Assembly (NCBI GenBank): GCA_963702955.1
Contig: OY969774.1
Coordinates: 558,001-622,000 of the forward strand
Length of the DNA stretch: 64,000 nt
Source of the DNA: VRUE01 sp963702955
Lineage (GTDB): Bacteria > Actinomycetota > Thermoleophilia > Solirubrobacterales > 70-9
Direction: 5' to 3'
Shown: piece after piece, positions 26,014 to 32,851 of the stretch
Layout: every line of letters begins with the position of its first letter
Numbering within the stretch: the stretch's first letter is position 1
Program-made: the position numbers and the translations under genes
The notes under the pieces: model-generated
Seen by the model: the letters and a program-made list of their open reading frames with translations, nothing else
Told to the model about the DNA's origin: nothing
Database searches by the model: none

Positions 26014-27863
26014 CCGCGCCGCGCTCGCTGCGGCGCCGGCGCGAAGTGGCGATGCTGCTCATCGCGCTCGTCGCCGCCGGGATCGCCGTCCTCGCCTACG
26101 GAACCCACCTGATGCGGGCGCTGGAGCTGCAGAGCGTCGACGCCCGCTTCTCGGTTCGCGGCACCCAGGAACGGCCGCGCGACATCGTCGTCGTCGGCGT
26201 CGACGACCGCACCTTCAGCGAACTCGGAGTCCAGTGGCCGTTCCCGCGCTCTCTGCACGCCAAAGTGATCGACCGGTTGCACAGGGCGGGCGCGAAGGCG
26301 ATCGCAGTCGACATCCAGTTCACCGAGGAAACGAATCCTCGCCAGGACAATGCCCTGGTCGAATCAGTTGCTCGGGCCGGTGGGGTTGTGCTGTCGACCA
26401 CCGAAGTCAACTCACGCGGCGAAAGCAGGATTTTCGGCGGTGAACAAACCGTACACGCGATTGGCGCTCGCGCGGCGGACACGGTGATCGAACCGGATCC
26501 CGGTGGGGCGACCCGGAAAATGAGTTACGAAGTCGACGGCCTGGTCGGCTTCGGCGTCGCCACCGCTGAAGCGGCGACTGGGGAACGGATCGAGCCCTCC
26601 GAGATGGAAGGTGGGGGCAGGGCTTGGATTGACTTCCGCGGCCCGCCCGAAACCTTCCGCCAGGTCTCCTACTCGCGGGTTCTGCGTGGCGACGTGCCGG
26701 CCTCCGTCTTCCGCGGCAAGACCGTGATCATTGGTGCCTCGGCGCCTTCGCTGCAGGATGTGCATGCGACCGCGACCACGGGCGACGAACTGATGTCCGG
26801 GCCCGAACTGCAGGCCAACGCGGTCTGGACCGCCGAGCACGGCTTCCCGCTCTCCTCCACCGGCCTCGCCCTCGACCTGCTGCTGATCCTGCTGATGGCG
26901 GCCGCGCCGGCAGCCGCGACGCTGCGCCTGAAGGCGATCCCGGCGCTCCTCGTCGCGATCGGCCTCGGCCTCGTCTACGTCGTCGCCGCCCAGCTCGCCT
27001 TCGACGGCGGCGCCGTCGTCCCGATCGTCTACCCGCTGCTGGCGCTGGCCCTCTCGGCCCTCGGCGCGCTCGCCGTCAACTACGTCCTCAACGCCTTCGA
27101 GCGCCAGCGCGTCCACGACACCTTCGCCCGCTTCGTCCCCGCGGCGGTGGTCAGCGAAGTGCTTGCGCGCACCGACGAGGACCTGCGCCTGGGCGGAGTG
27201 CGGCGCGAGTGCACCGTCCTGTTCAGCGACCTGCGCGGCTTCACGAGCTTCTCGGAGGAACTGCCGCCGGACTCGGTGATCGAGGTGCTGAACCGCTACC
27301 TGGGGGAGATGAGCGACGCGATCATGGACCAGGGCGGCACCCTCGTCGCCTATATGGGGGACGGGATCATGGCCGTGTTCGGGGCGCCGCTGGAGCAGCC
27401 CGACCACGCCGACCGCGCCCTGAGGGCGGCGCGCGAGATGCTGGCAGAGCGGCTGCCCAGCTTCAACGCCTGGATGGAAGGCGCCGGCTTCGGGCGCGGC
27501 TTCGCGATGGGGATCGGCATAAACAGCGGCACCGTGATGTCCGGCCAGGTCGGTTCGGAGCGGCGGATCGAGTACACGGCGATCGGCGACACCACCAACA
27601 CCGCCGCCCGGCTCGAGGGCATGACCAAAGGATCCGGCCACCAGCTGTTCATCTCCGACTCGACCCGGCAGGCTCTGGTCTCCGACCCCGGCGACCTCGA
27701 GCTGGTCGGCGAGCGCGAGGTCCGCGGCCGCACTCACCTGATCACGGTCTGGACCCTGTCCGAGGGGGCGCCAAGCGATAGCTCAGGCGACGATCAGCAG
27801 GGCGGTGCCGAAGAGGAAGAGGGCGTGGAAGGACTGGTCGACGGCGACCCGCAGTCCCGGTGA
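26010..27863 (+). CDS. Adenylate/guanylate cyclase with CHASE2 sensor domain
   Basis: 617 residues. An N-terminal membrane segment (about 10-30), an extracellular CHASE2 domain (about 40-270, including DIVVVGVDDRTFSELG), three membrane helices (about 285-365) and a cytoplasmic class III cyclase (about 390-590). The catalytic residues are visible: metal-binding Asp in LFSDLRGF and MGDGIMAVFG, and the Asn and Arg of GDTTNTAARLE. It should make cAMP (or cGMP) in response to an external signal. GTG overlaps the upstream beta-helix gene (GTGA), so the two are coupled and the secreted partner may be part of the sensed signal. The 3' end overlaps the opposite-strand gene by 81 nt. Confidence 0.92.
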   Translation: MTAPRSLRRRREVAMLLIALVAAGIAVLAYGTHLMRALELQSVDARFSVRGTQERPRDIVVVGVDDRTFSELGVQWPFPRSLHAKVIDRLHRAGAKAIAVDIQFTEETNPRQDNALVESVARAGGVVLSTTEVNSRGESRIFGGEQTVHAIGARAADTVIEPDPGGATRKMSYEVDGLVGFGVATAEAATGERIEPSEMEGGGRAWIDFRGPPETFRQVSYSRVLRGDVPASVFRGKTVIIGASAPSLQDVHATATTGDELMSGPELQANAVWTAEHGFPLSSTGLALDLLLILLMAAAPAAATLRLKAIPALLVAIGLGLVYVVAAQLAFDGGAVVPIVYPLLALALSALGALAVNYVLNAFERQRVHDTFARFVPAAVVSEVLARTDEDLRLGGVRRECTVLFSDLRGFTSFSEELPPDSVIEVLNRYLGEMSDAIMDQGGTLVAYMGDGIMAVFGAPLEQPDHADRALRAAREMLAERLPSFNAWMEGAGFGRGFAMGIGINSGTVMSGQVGSERRIEYTAIGDTTNTAARLEGMTKGSGHQLFISDSTRQALVSDPGDLELVGEREVRGRTHLITVWTLSEGAPSDSSGDDQQGGAEEEEGVEGLVDGDPQSR

Positions 27864-28175
27864 GGTCACGGCCAACCCCTTGACTCGCGTCATGTAGGCG
27901 TCGAGCAGACGGCGGTCGTCCTGGACGAAGTGGGGGACGGCGATGACGATGGCGATCAGAACCGCCCGCAGCGCGTCGTATTCCAGCCCGATCCAGACCA
28001 GGGCCGGCAGGAAGGCGGCCGTGTAGACGAGGACGTGGGATGCGAGGGCGCGGCGGTGGACGGGGTCGCGGCCGAGCCCGCCCTCCTTGCAGCGGGCCTG
28101 CCAGTCGGTCTGCAGGAGGAAGTCGCCGACGAGGTGGCAGACCATCAGCACTGCAAAGGCTTCGACCCAGGTCAA
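27783..28175 (-). CDS. DUF3307-like membrane protein
   Basis: 130 residues with three to four hydrophobic segments. The N-terminal signature VCHLVGDFLLQTDWQA and HVLVYTAAFLPALVW match the DUF3307 family, whose function is unknown. The C-terminal 27 codons overlap the 3' end of the convergent CHASE2 cyclase gene by 81 nt. Its upstream region is shared with the divergently read repeat protein at 28.3 kb. Confidence 0.75.
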   Translation of the reverse strand: MTWVEAFAVLMVCHLVGDFLLQTDWQARCKEGGLGRDPVHRRALASHVLVYTAAFLPALVWIGLEYDALRAVLIAIVIAVPHFVQDDRRLLDAYMTRVKGLAVTSPGLRVAVDQSFHALFLFGTALLIVA

Positions 28176-28291
28176 GATCGGGGATCGGTGGCGGTCATTT
28201 CGCCCGCCAGGCTAAGCGAAGCGGCGGCGTGAGGAGGCAAAGCGGGATTCGATTGCGATTTGGCGCTCGACCGGATAGCGTTCTCGATCCT

Positions 28292-30295
28292 TTGCGTCAC
28301 CTAAAGCCAATCGGTGTTCTTCTATTCGCGCTCCTTGCGCTCGGCGCTTTGCCGAGTGTTGCCTCGGCCTTTTGGTTTCCGCATCCGCCATGGCATCCGA
28401 ACACGACGATCGTCTTCGGCCCGAGCGGCACGATCGCCACCGACAGTGCCGGCTTCGCCTTTGTCTCCACCGAGCCCGGCAGCTTCCAGTGTCGCCTCGA
28501 CTCGACGGACTCCGACGACTGGAGATCCTGCTCCTCGCCGAAGTTCTATAGCTCCCTCGCGGAGGGATCCCACCGCTTCGAAGTGCGCGCCAAGAATTAC
28601 TTCGGTCACGTCAACCCGACCCCGGCCACCTCGACCTTCACGGTCGACACCGAACCCCCCGAAACGACGATCGCCTCCGGCCCGACCGGACCGATCGCCA
28701 GCAGCACCGCCACCTTCGCCTTCACCTCGACCGAGCCCGGAACCTTCCAGTGCCGCCTCGACTCCACCGCACCGGCCGACTGGAGCGCCTGCACCTCCCC
28801 GCAGACCTACAGCTCCTTGCCCGACGGCCCCCACACTTTCGAAGTCCGCGCCACCGACGGCGTCGGCAACGTCAACCCGACCCCGGCCACCTCGACCTTC
28901 ACGGTCGACACCGAACCCCCCGAGACGACGATCGCCTCCGGCCCGACCGGACCGATCGCCAGCAGCAGCGCCAGCTTCGCCTTCACCGCCTCAGAGCCCG
29001 GCAGCTTCCAGTGCCGCCTCGACTCCAGCGCACCGGCCGACTGGAGCGCCTGCACCTCGCCGCAGACCTACAGCTCCCTGCCCGACGGCCCCCACACTTT
29101 CGAAGTCCGCGCCACCGACGGCGTCGGCAACGTCAACCCGACCCCGGCCACCTCGACCTTCACGGTCGACACCGAACCCCCCGAAACGACGATCGCCTCC
29201 GGCCCGACCGGACCGATCGCCAGCAGCACCGCCACCTTCGCCTTCACCTCGACCGAGCCCGGAACCTTCCAGTGCCGCCTCGACTCCACCGCACCGGCCG
29301 ACTGGAGCGCCTGCACCTCCCCGCAGACCTACAGCTCCCTGCCCGACGGGCCCCACACTTTCGAAGTCCGCGCCACCGACGGCGTCGGCAACGTCAACCC
29401 GACCCCGGCCACCTCGACCTTCACGGTCGACACCGAACCCCCCGAAACGACGATCGCCTCCGGCCCGACCGGACCGATCGCCAGCAGCAGCGCCAGCTTC
29501 GCCTTCACCGCCTCAGAGCCCGGCAGCTTCCAGTGCCGCCTCGACTCCAGCGCACCGGCCGACTGGGCCCCCTGCACCTCGCCCCAGACCTACAGCTCCC
29601 TGCCCGACGGCCCCCACACTTTCGAAGTCCGCGCCACCGACGGCGTCGGCAACGTCAACCCGACCCCGGCCAAAGCCGAGTTCAGCGTCGACACCAAGCC
29701 GCCCGTAACCTCGATCGCCTCCGGCCCGGTCGCAGGAGAGAGCGTCAACGTCGAAACCGTCGAAGGCGTGGTCGAACTCCAGTGCCCGGGCGAAGATTCG
29801 TACTCGAAGCTGAGCTCCTTCAAGCAGATTCCGCTCGGCTGCCTGATCAACACCCGCAACGGAACGGTCAACCTGACGGCGTCGAAAGGCTCCGGCGAAG
29901 TACAGGGCGGGCACTTCTGGGGCGGCGTCTTCATCGTCGGCCAGAAACCGGGAGAAAATCAAGAAGTCGTCCTGACGCTGGCTGGAAGGCGGATGTGCGA
30001 GCGAAGGAAACTCGGCAACGGCCGCGTCCGCGAGCTAAGTGGCAGCGGAGGCGGCGGACGCAAGCTGTGGGGCAGCGGGAAAGGGAACTTCAAGACCAGC
30101 GGCAACTACGGCTCGGCGACCGTGAGGGGGACCACCTGGCTGGTGGTCAACCGCTGCGACAACTCGACTCTGTTCAAAGTGGGCGAGGGCACCGTATGGG
30201 TCAGCGACTTCGTCACCGGGAAGTCGCTGGTTCTCACGACCGGGCAGCAGTACATCGCCAAAGCGGCCATTCCCCGGCTGAACCTGGACCAGTGA
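28292..30295 (+). CDS. Secreted repeat protein with Ig-like CRLDS domains and FecR-like C-terminal module
   Basis: About 667 residues from TTG 28292, 10 nt after a TAGCGT box. A signal peptide (MRHLKPIGVLLFALLALGAL, then PSVASA) precedes one degenerate and four nearly identical 87-residue domains, each with an FQCRLDS core, a W..CTSPQTYSSLPDGPHTF stretch and a GNVNPTPA end. This beta-sandwich repeat is common in actinobacterial surface proteins. The C-terminal 190 residues form a FecR-like region and the same terminal module as the protein at 24.2 kb (KLWGSGKGNF, then GSATVRGTTW). It is likely a surface adhesin or sensor. It overlaps the following small secreted-protein gene by 4 nt. Confidence 0.82.
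   Translation: MRHLKPIGVLLFALLALGALPSVASAFWFPHPPWHPNTTIVFGPSGTIATDSAGFAFVSTEPGSFQCRLDSTDSDDWRSCSSPKFYSSLAEGSHRFEVRAKNYFGHVNPTPATSTFTVDTEPPETTIASGPTGPIASSTATFAFTSTEPGTFQCRLDSTAPADWSACTSPQTYSSLPDGPHTFEVRATDGVGNVNPTPATSTFTVDTEPPETTIASGPTGPIASSSASFAFTASEPGSFQCRLDSSAPADWSACTSPQTYSSLPDGPHTFEVRATDGVGNVNPTPATSTFTVDTEPPETTIASGPTGPIASSTATFAFTSTEPGTFQCRLDSTAPADWSACTSPQTYSSLPDGPHTFEVRATDGVGNVNPTPATSTFTVDTEPPETTIASGPTGPIASSSASFAFTASEPGSFQCRLDSSAPADWAPCTSPQTYSSLPDGPHTFEVRATDGVGNVNPTPAKAEFSVDTKPPVTSIASGPVAGESVNVETVEGVVELQCPGEDSYSKLSSFKQIPLGCLINTRNGTVNLTASKGSGEVQGGHFWGGVFIVGQKPGENQEVVLTLAGRRMCERRKLGNGRVRELSGSGGGGRKLWGSGKGNFKTSGNYGSATVRGTTWLVVNRCDNSTLFKVGEGTVWVSDFVTGKSLVLTTGQQYIAKAAIPRLNLDQ
28661..29704 (+). 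repeat. Four 261-bp tandem repeats (A-B-A-B) within the surface protein gene
   Basis: Units begin at 28661, 28922, 29183 and 29444 with exactly 261-bp spacing. Units 1 and 3 share one variant (STATFAFTSTEPGT) and units 2 and 4 another (SSASFAFTASEPGS), so the present array arose by duplication of a 522-bp A-B pair. The last unit diverges in its final third. Confidence 0.9.
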
Positions 30296-30630
30296 CACCG
30301 GCCCGCCTAATTCGCGCCGCGATCGCGACCGGGGCCGTTCTCGCGTTTGTCGTCTGCTCCGCGGCCGTTGCCGACGAGCTGCCGATCAGCGTGGCGAAGG
30401 AGAGGTCGGCCGCCTTCGCCAAGCGCACCTGCGCCCACGACGAGAGCTGCGTCGAATCCGGCGTGCTGAACTGCCGCCGCCAGAGCCGGCACATCGTGCT
30501 CTGCCGGATCTTCGACCGGCGGAGGACCGAGGCGCAGGGGGGATTCGTGTGCAGCCGGTTGATCCGGCTGGCGCTGAACCCACGCTCGCACCGGGTTCCG
30601 GTGACCGGCATCAGTCGCTGGAATTGCTGA
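30292..30630 (+). CDS. Small secreted Cys-rich protein
   Basis: 112 residues from GTG 30292, overlapping the stop of the repeat protein (GTGA). An N-terminal signal peptide (RAAIATGAVLAFVVCSAAVA) is followed by a mature part with six or seven Cys, including CAHDESCVESGVLNCRRQ, suggesting a disulfide-stabilised exported protein. No family is recognised. Translational coupling to the surface repeat protein suggests a joint role at the cell envelope. Confidence 0.7.
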   Translation: MTPARLIRAAIATGAVLAFVVCSAAVADELPISVAKERSAAFAKRTCAHDESCVESGVLNCRRQSRHIVLCRIFDRRRTEAQGGFVCSRLIRLALNPRSHRVPVTGISRWNC

Positions 30631-30642
30631 GCTTCCCGCGCG

Positions 30643-31311
30643 CTACTCGCCGACCAGGGCGATCGTGAAGCCGTCGTAGCCCTTGACGCCGACCGTCTGG
30701 ATGGTGGTGGCGGTGAGCCGGGGGTCGGCTGCGATCTGCTCGTGCAGGCGGCGCTGGGCGGCGGTCGCCGGGTCGTCGCTGTCGGCTTCGGCGAGGGTTC
30801 CGCCGCGGACGACGTTGTCGGCGACGATCAGGCTGCCCGGGTGGGAGCGCGCCAGCGCCCAGGCGAAGTAGTCGGGGGTGTGGACCTTGTCGGCGTCGAT
30901 GAAGGTCAGGTCGAAGGGGCCGGCGTTCTCGGCCTCGAGATCGGGCAAGACGTCGAGAGCTGCGCCGACGCGTAGGTCGACCGCGTCGCTCAGTCCGGCC
31001 AGTCCGATGTTCGCCACGGCGACCTCGGCATTGCGCGGCTCGGCCTCGAGGGTGATCAGCCGGCCGCCTTCGGGCAGCGCCCGCGCCAGCCAGATCGTGC
31101 TGTAGCCGCCGAGCGTGCCGAACTCGAGGATCGTCTCGGCGCCGATCGTCTTCGCCAGCAGGTGCAGCAGCTTGCCCAGCGGCGGCGAGACCTGGATCGC
31201 CGGCAGCCCGGCATCCCCGCTGGCCCGCACAGCCGCCTCCAGCGCCTCGTCGTGCGGCGCCAGCAGGCCGGATATGTAGGTGTCGACCTCCGACCAGACC
31301 TCGTCAGCCAT
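30643..31311 (-). CDS. O-methyltransferase, COMT-like (family 3)
   Basis: 222 residues, class I SAM-dependent methyltransferase. Motif I is ILEFGTLGGYSTIWLA (about residues 61-76), the acidic residue after strand 2 is in TLEAEPRNAEVA, and the metal-binding Asp residues appear in FDLTFIDADK and VADNVVRGG, as in cation-dependent catechol-type O-methyltransferases. The substrate is unknown. It is divergent from a DUF2630 gene with only 25 bp between start codons, so the promoters overlap. Confidence 0.9.
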   Translation of the reverse strand: MADEVWSEVDTYISGLLAPHDEALEAAVRASGDAGLPAIQVSPPLGKLLHLLAKTIGAETILEFGTLGGYSTIWLARALPEGGRLITLEAEPRNAEVAVANIGLAGLSDAVDLRVGAALDVLPDLEAENAGPFDLTFIDADKVHTPDYFAWALARSHPGSLIVADNVVRGGTLAEADSDDPATAAQRRLHEQIAADPRLTATTIQTVGVKGYDGFTIALVGE

Positions 31312-31336
31312 GCCAGGTATCTATCGTGTCGGGCAG

Positions 31337-31582
31337 ATGGACGATCAGCAGATCCTCAACCGCATCGACGAGCTGGTCCAGGAGGAGGAGAGCCTGCTGC
31401 ACCGGCACGAGGGCGAGGGCGCCCTCGACGACGAAGAGAACGCCCGCCTCGCCGAGCTGAAGGTCCAGCTCGACCGCGCCTGGGACCTGTTGCGCCAGCG
31501 CCGCTCGCTGGAGCAGTACGGGATGAGCCCCGAGGACGCAAGCCCGCGCGACGCGGGGACCGTCGAGGGCTACGAAGGCTGA
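31337..31582 (+). CDS. DUF2630 family protein
   Basis: 81 residues, highly charged and helical. It contains the family core DQQILNRIDELVQEEESLL and LKVQLDRAWDLLRQRRSLE, ending in an acidic tail. DUF2630 proteins are small actinobacterial proteins of unknown function, probably forming a two-helix coiled coil. The frame is open upstream to 31280; ATG 31337 matches the family start. It is divergent from the O-methyltransferase gene. Confidence 0.8.
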   Translation: MDDQQILNRIDELVQEEESLLHRHEGEGALDDEENARLAELKVQLDRAWDLLRQRRSLEQYGMSPEDASPRDAGTVEGYEG

Positions 31583-31625
31583 GCCCTCGGGCGAGGGCCC
31601 GCCGCTAGGCTTAGACCGCTCACGC

Positions 31626-31696
31626 GGCGCCTTGGCGGAGTGGCTACGCAGCGGCCTGCAAAGCCGTTTACACCGGTTCGATTCCGGTAGGCGCCT
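31626..31696 (+). tRNA. tRNA-Cys(GCA)
   Basis: Acceptor GGCGCCT (31626-31632) pairs with AGGCGCC (31689-31695), and the discriminator is T, as usual for cysteine tRNA. The anticodon loop CTGCAAA carries GCA, and the T-arm loop TTCGATT is normal. Length is 71 nt and CCA is not encoded. About 150 bp of DNA downstream (31697-31844) has no gene but several small hairpins. Confidence 0.92.
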
Positions 31697-31844
31697 CTAG
31701 CGGGTTTGCGAGCACGTTTTGGGTGGAAAGGAACTCACGTTTGGCCAAGACCCTGAACGCGACGCCCTCGATTGCCGACGGGGCCGCCCTTCCAGGACCG
31801 ATAAGGGTGGACGAGAAGCCCCGGGTTTAGCGGGGAAAGTTCTC

Positions 31845-31886
31845 TTTCAATTTTGCCTTGAAAATTGAAAGCTGAATCGCTAGCCT
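31845..31886 (+). promoter_or_regulatory. Promoter with palindromic operator for the toxin-antitoxin-like pair
   Basis: A perfect inverted repeat TTTCAATTTT-GCCTTG-AAAATTGAAA (31845-31870) overlaps a -35 box TTGAAA (31858-31863). After 17 nt comes TAGCCT (31881-31886), 8 nt before ATG 31895. The layout fits autorepression by the first gene product. Confidence 0.7.
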
Positions 31887-31894
31887 CCGTGTCC

Positions 31895-32344
31895 ATGGCC
31901 CCGACGCGTGAGCTGGATACCGCGGAGCGCATCGCACGCGACATCGACGACCTCGACGAGCTGGAGAGCTCGCTCGGGCGCAACGAAGACGCGCGCCTCA
32001 AGGTCGTGCGCCTGCGCCGCCGACGCCTCGACGAGGCGCCCTCGGTGCGTCTCTCGGTCGCCGGGAAGCTGCTCGACTTCTCGCTCCCCACGATCCGGAC
32101 CTGGATCGACCGTGGATTGCTGGAGGAGGTTCGCGACTCCTCACCGCGGCGGGTCACGCTGCGGAGCGTTCTCGAGGTTCGCCCGCTCGTCCGCGAGCTG
32201 CGGGCGCTGGGGCGCGACCGCAATCTGCTCGAGGCCGTCCTCGCGCGGGTCGAAGACAAGCGCGCCCTCTCCGATCGCAAGCTGCGGCGCTCGCTCGATG
32301 AGATGCGCAGCGGTGAGCTGATCGACATCACGCCCGGGGCGTGA
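31895..32344 (+). CDS. MerR-like helix-turn-helix protein, probable antitoxin/regulator
   Basis: 149 residues. A MerR-type HTH is seen at about 50-72: LSVAGKLLDFSLPTIRTWID, then RGLLEEV. An N-terminal acidic helical segment (about 8-45) and a C-terminal helical part (about 80-149) surround it. The gene overlaps the next gene by 4 nt (GTGA) and lies behind a palindromic operator, the usual architecture of a self-regulated toxin-antitoxin pair with the antitoxin first. It lies just downstream of tRNA-Cys, a common landing site for mobile DNA. Confidence 0.65.
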   Translation: MAPTRELDTAERIARDIDDLDELESSLGRNEDARLKVVRLRRRRLDEAPSVRLSVAGKLLDFSLPTIRTWIDRGLLEEVRDSSPRRVTLRSVLEVRPLVRELRALGRDRNLLEAVLARVEDKRALSDRKLRRSLDEMRSGELIDITPGA

Positions 32345-32772
32345 GCGTCAGCATCACGCCGACCGGACAGAGGAGCGTCGATGCATTGCGCGGCAAGGTC
32401 CGGAAGTCATTCGACGCAGCCGTGCGGCGACTTGCGGCGGAAGGATGCAAGGCTGGCGACTACAGGCTCACGGGCGAGGAAGTCGATCACATCTGCTCGG
32501 TGCACCTCTACGGGCGCCATCGTCTCTTGGTCTGCTTTCCCGACGATCAGCAGGTTGTCGTCCTGCTGGTGGGCGAGCACACGAACGACGACCCGGAGGT
32601 CAACACCTATCGGAGTCTCTACCGGCTGCTCGACCTGCCCGAGCCGACTGCCAAGCGAACGAAACCGCCCTGCTGCGATGAGGCCGGGCAGGCGCCGGTT
32701 GACGCGGAGATCCTCGATCGCTTCTCGGCGGGCGCCAAGGCCCTGGTTCGTCGGCGGCGCAAGCCGAAGTGA
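32341..32772 (+). CDS. RelE/ParE-fold-like small protein, probable toxin
   Basis: 143 residues. Two N-terminal helices (SVDALRGKVRKSFDAAVRRL) are followed by a beta-rich stretch GDYRLTGEEVDHICSVHLYG, RHRLLVCFPDD and VVVLLVGEH. This resembles the helix-helix-sheet plan and the basic and His residues of RelE/ParE ribonuclease or gyrase toxins. A basic C-terminal tail (RRRRKPK) could bind nucleic acid. The similarity is judged by eye only. It is translationally coupled to the HTH gene upstream. A different role as a partner of that regulator is possible. Confidence 0.5.
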   Translation: MSVSITPTGQRSVDALRGKVRKSFDAAVRRLAAEGCKAGDYRLTGEEVDHICSVHLYGRHRLLVCFPDDQQVVVLLVGEHTNDDPEVNTYRSLYRLLDLPEPTAKRTKPPCCDEAGQAPVDAEILDRFSAGAKALVRRRRKPK

Positions 32773-32851
32773 TTGGCACGACCGTGGCATGACTGGCGCA
32801 TTTACTGGCGCACAAATGAGCCCGGGAGTGGGTATCTGTAAGGCTGAGCCG

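Noticed and set aside
28661..29704. Possible CRISPR-like array because of regular repeats
   Set aside because: Repeat unit is 261 bp, in frame and protein-coding, with no spacers and no cas genes nearby.
28750..30291. Long +1-frame open reading frame through the tandem repeats
   Set aside because: Repetitive, Arg/His-rich translation produced by the repeats. Only its last part from 30292 on (own signal peptide) is taken as a gene.
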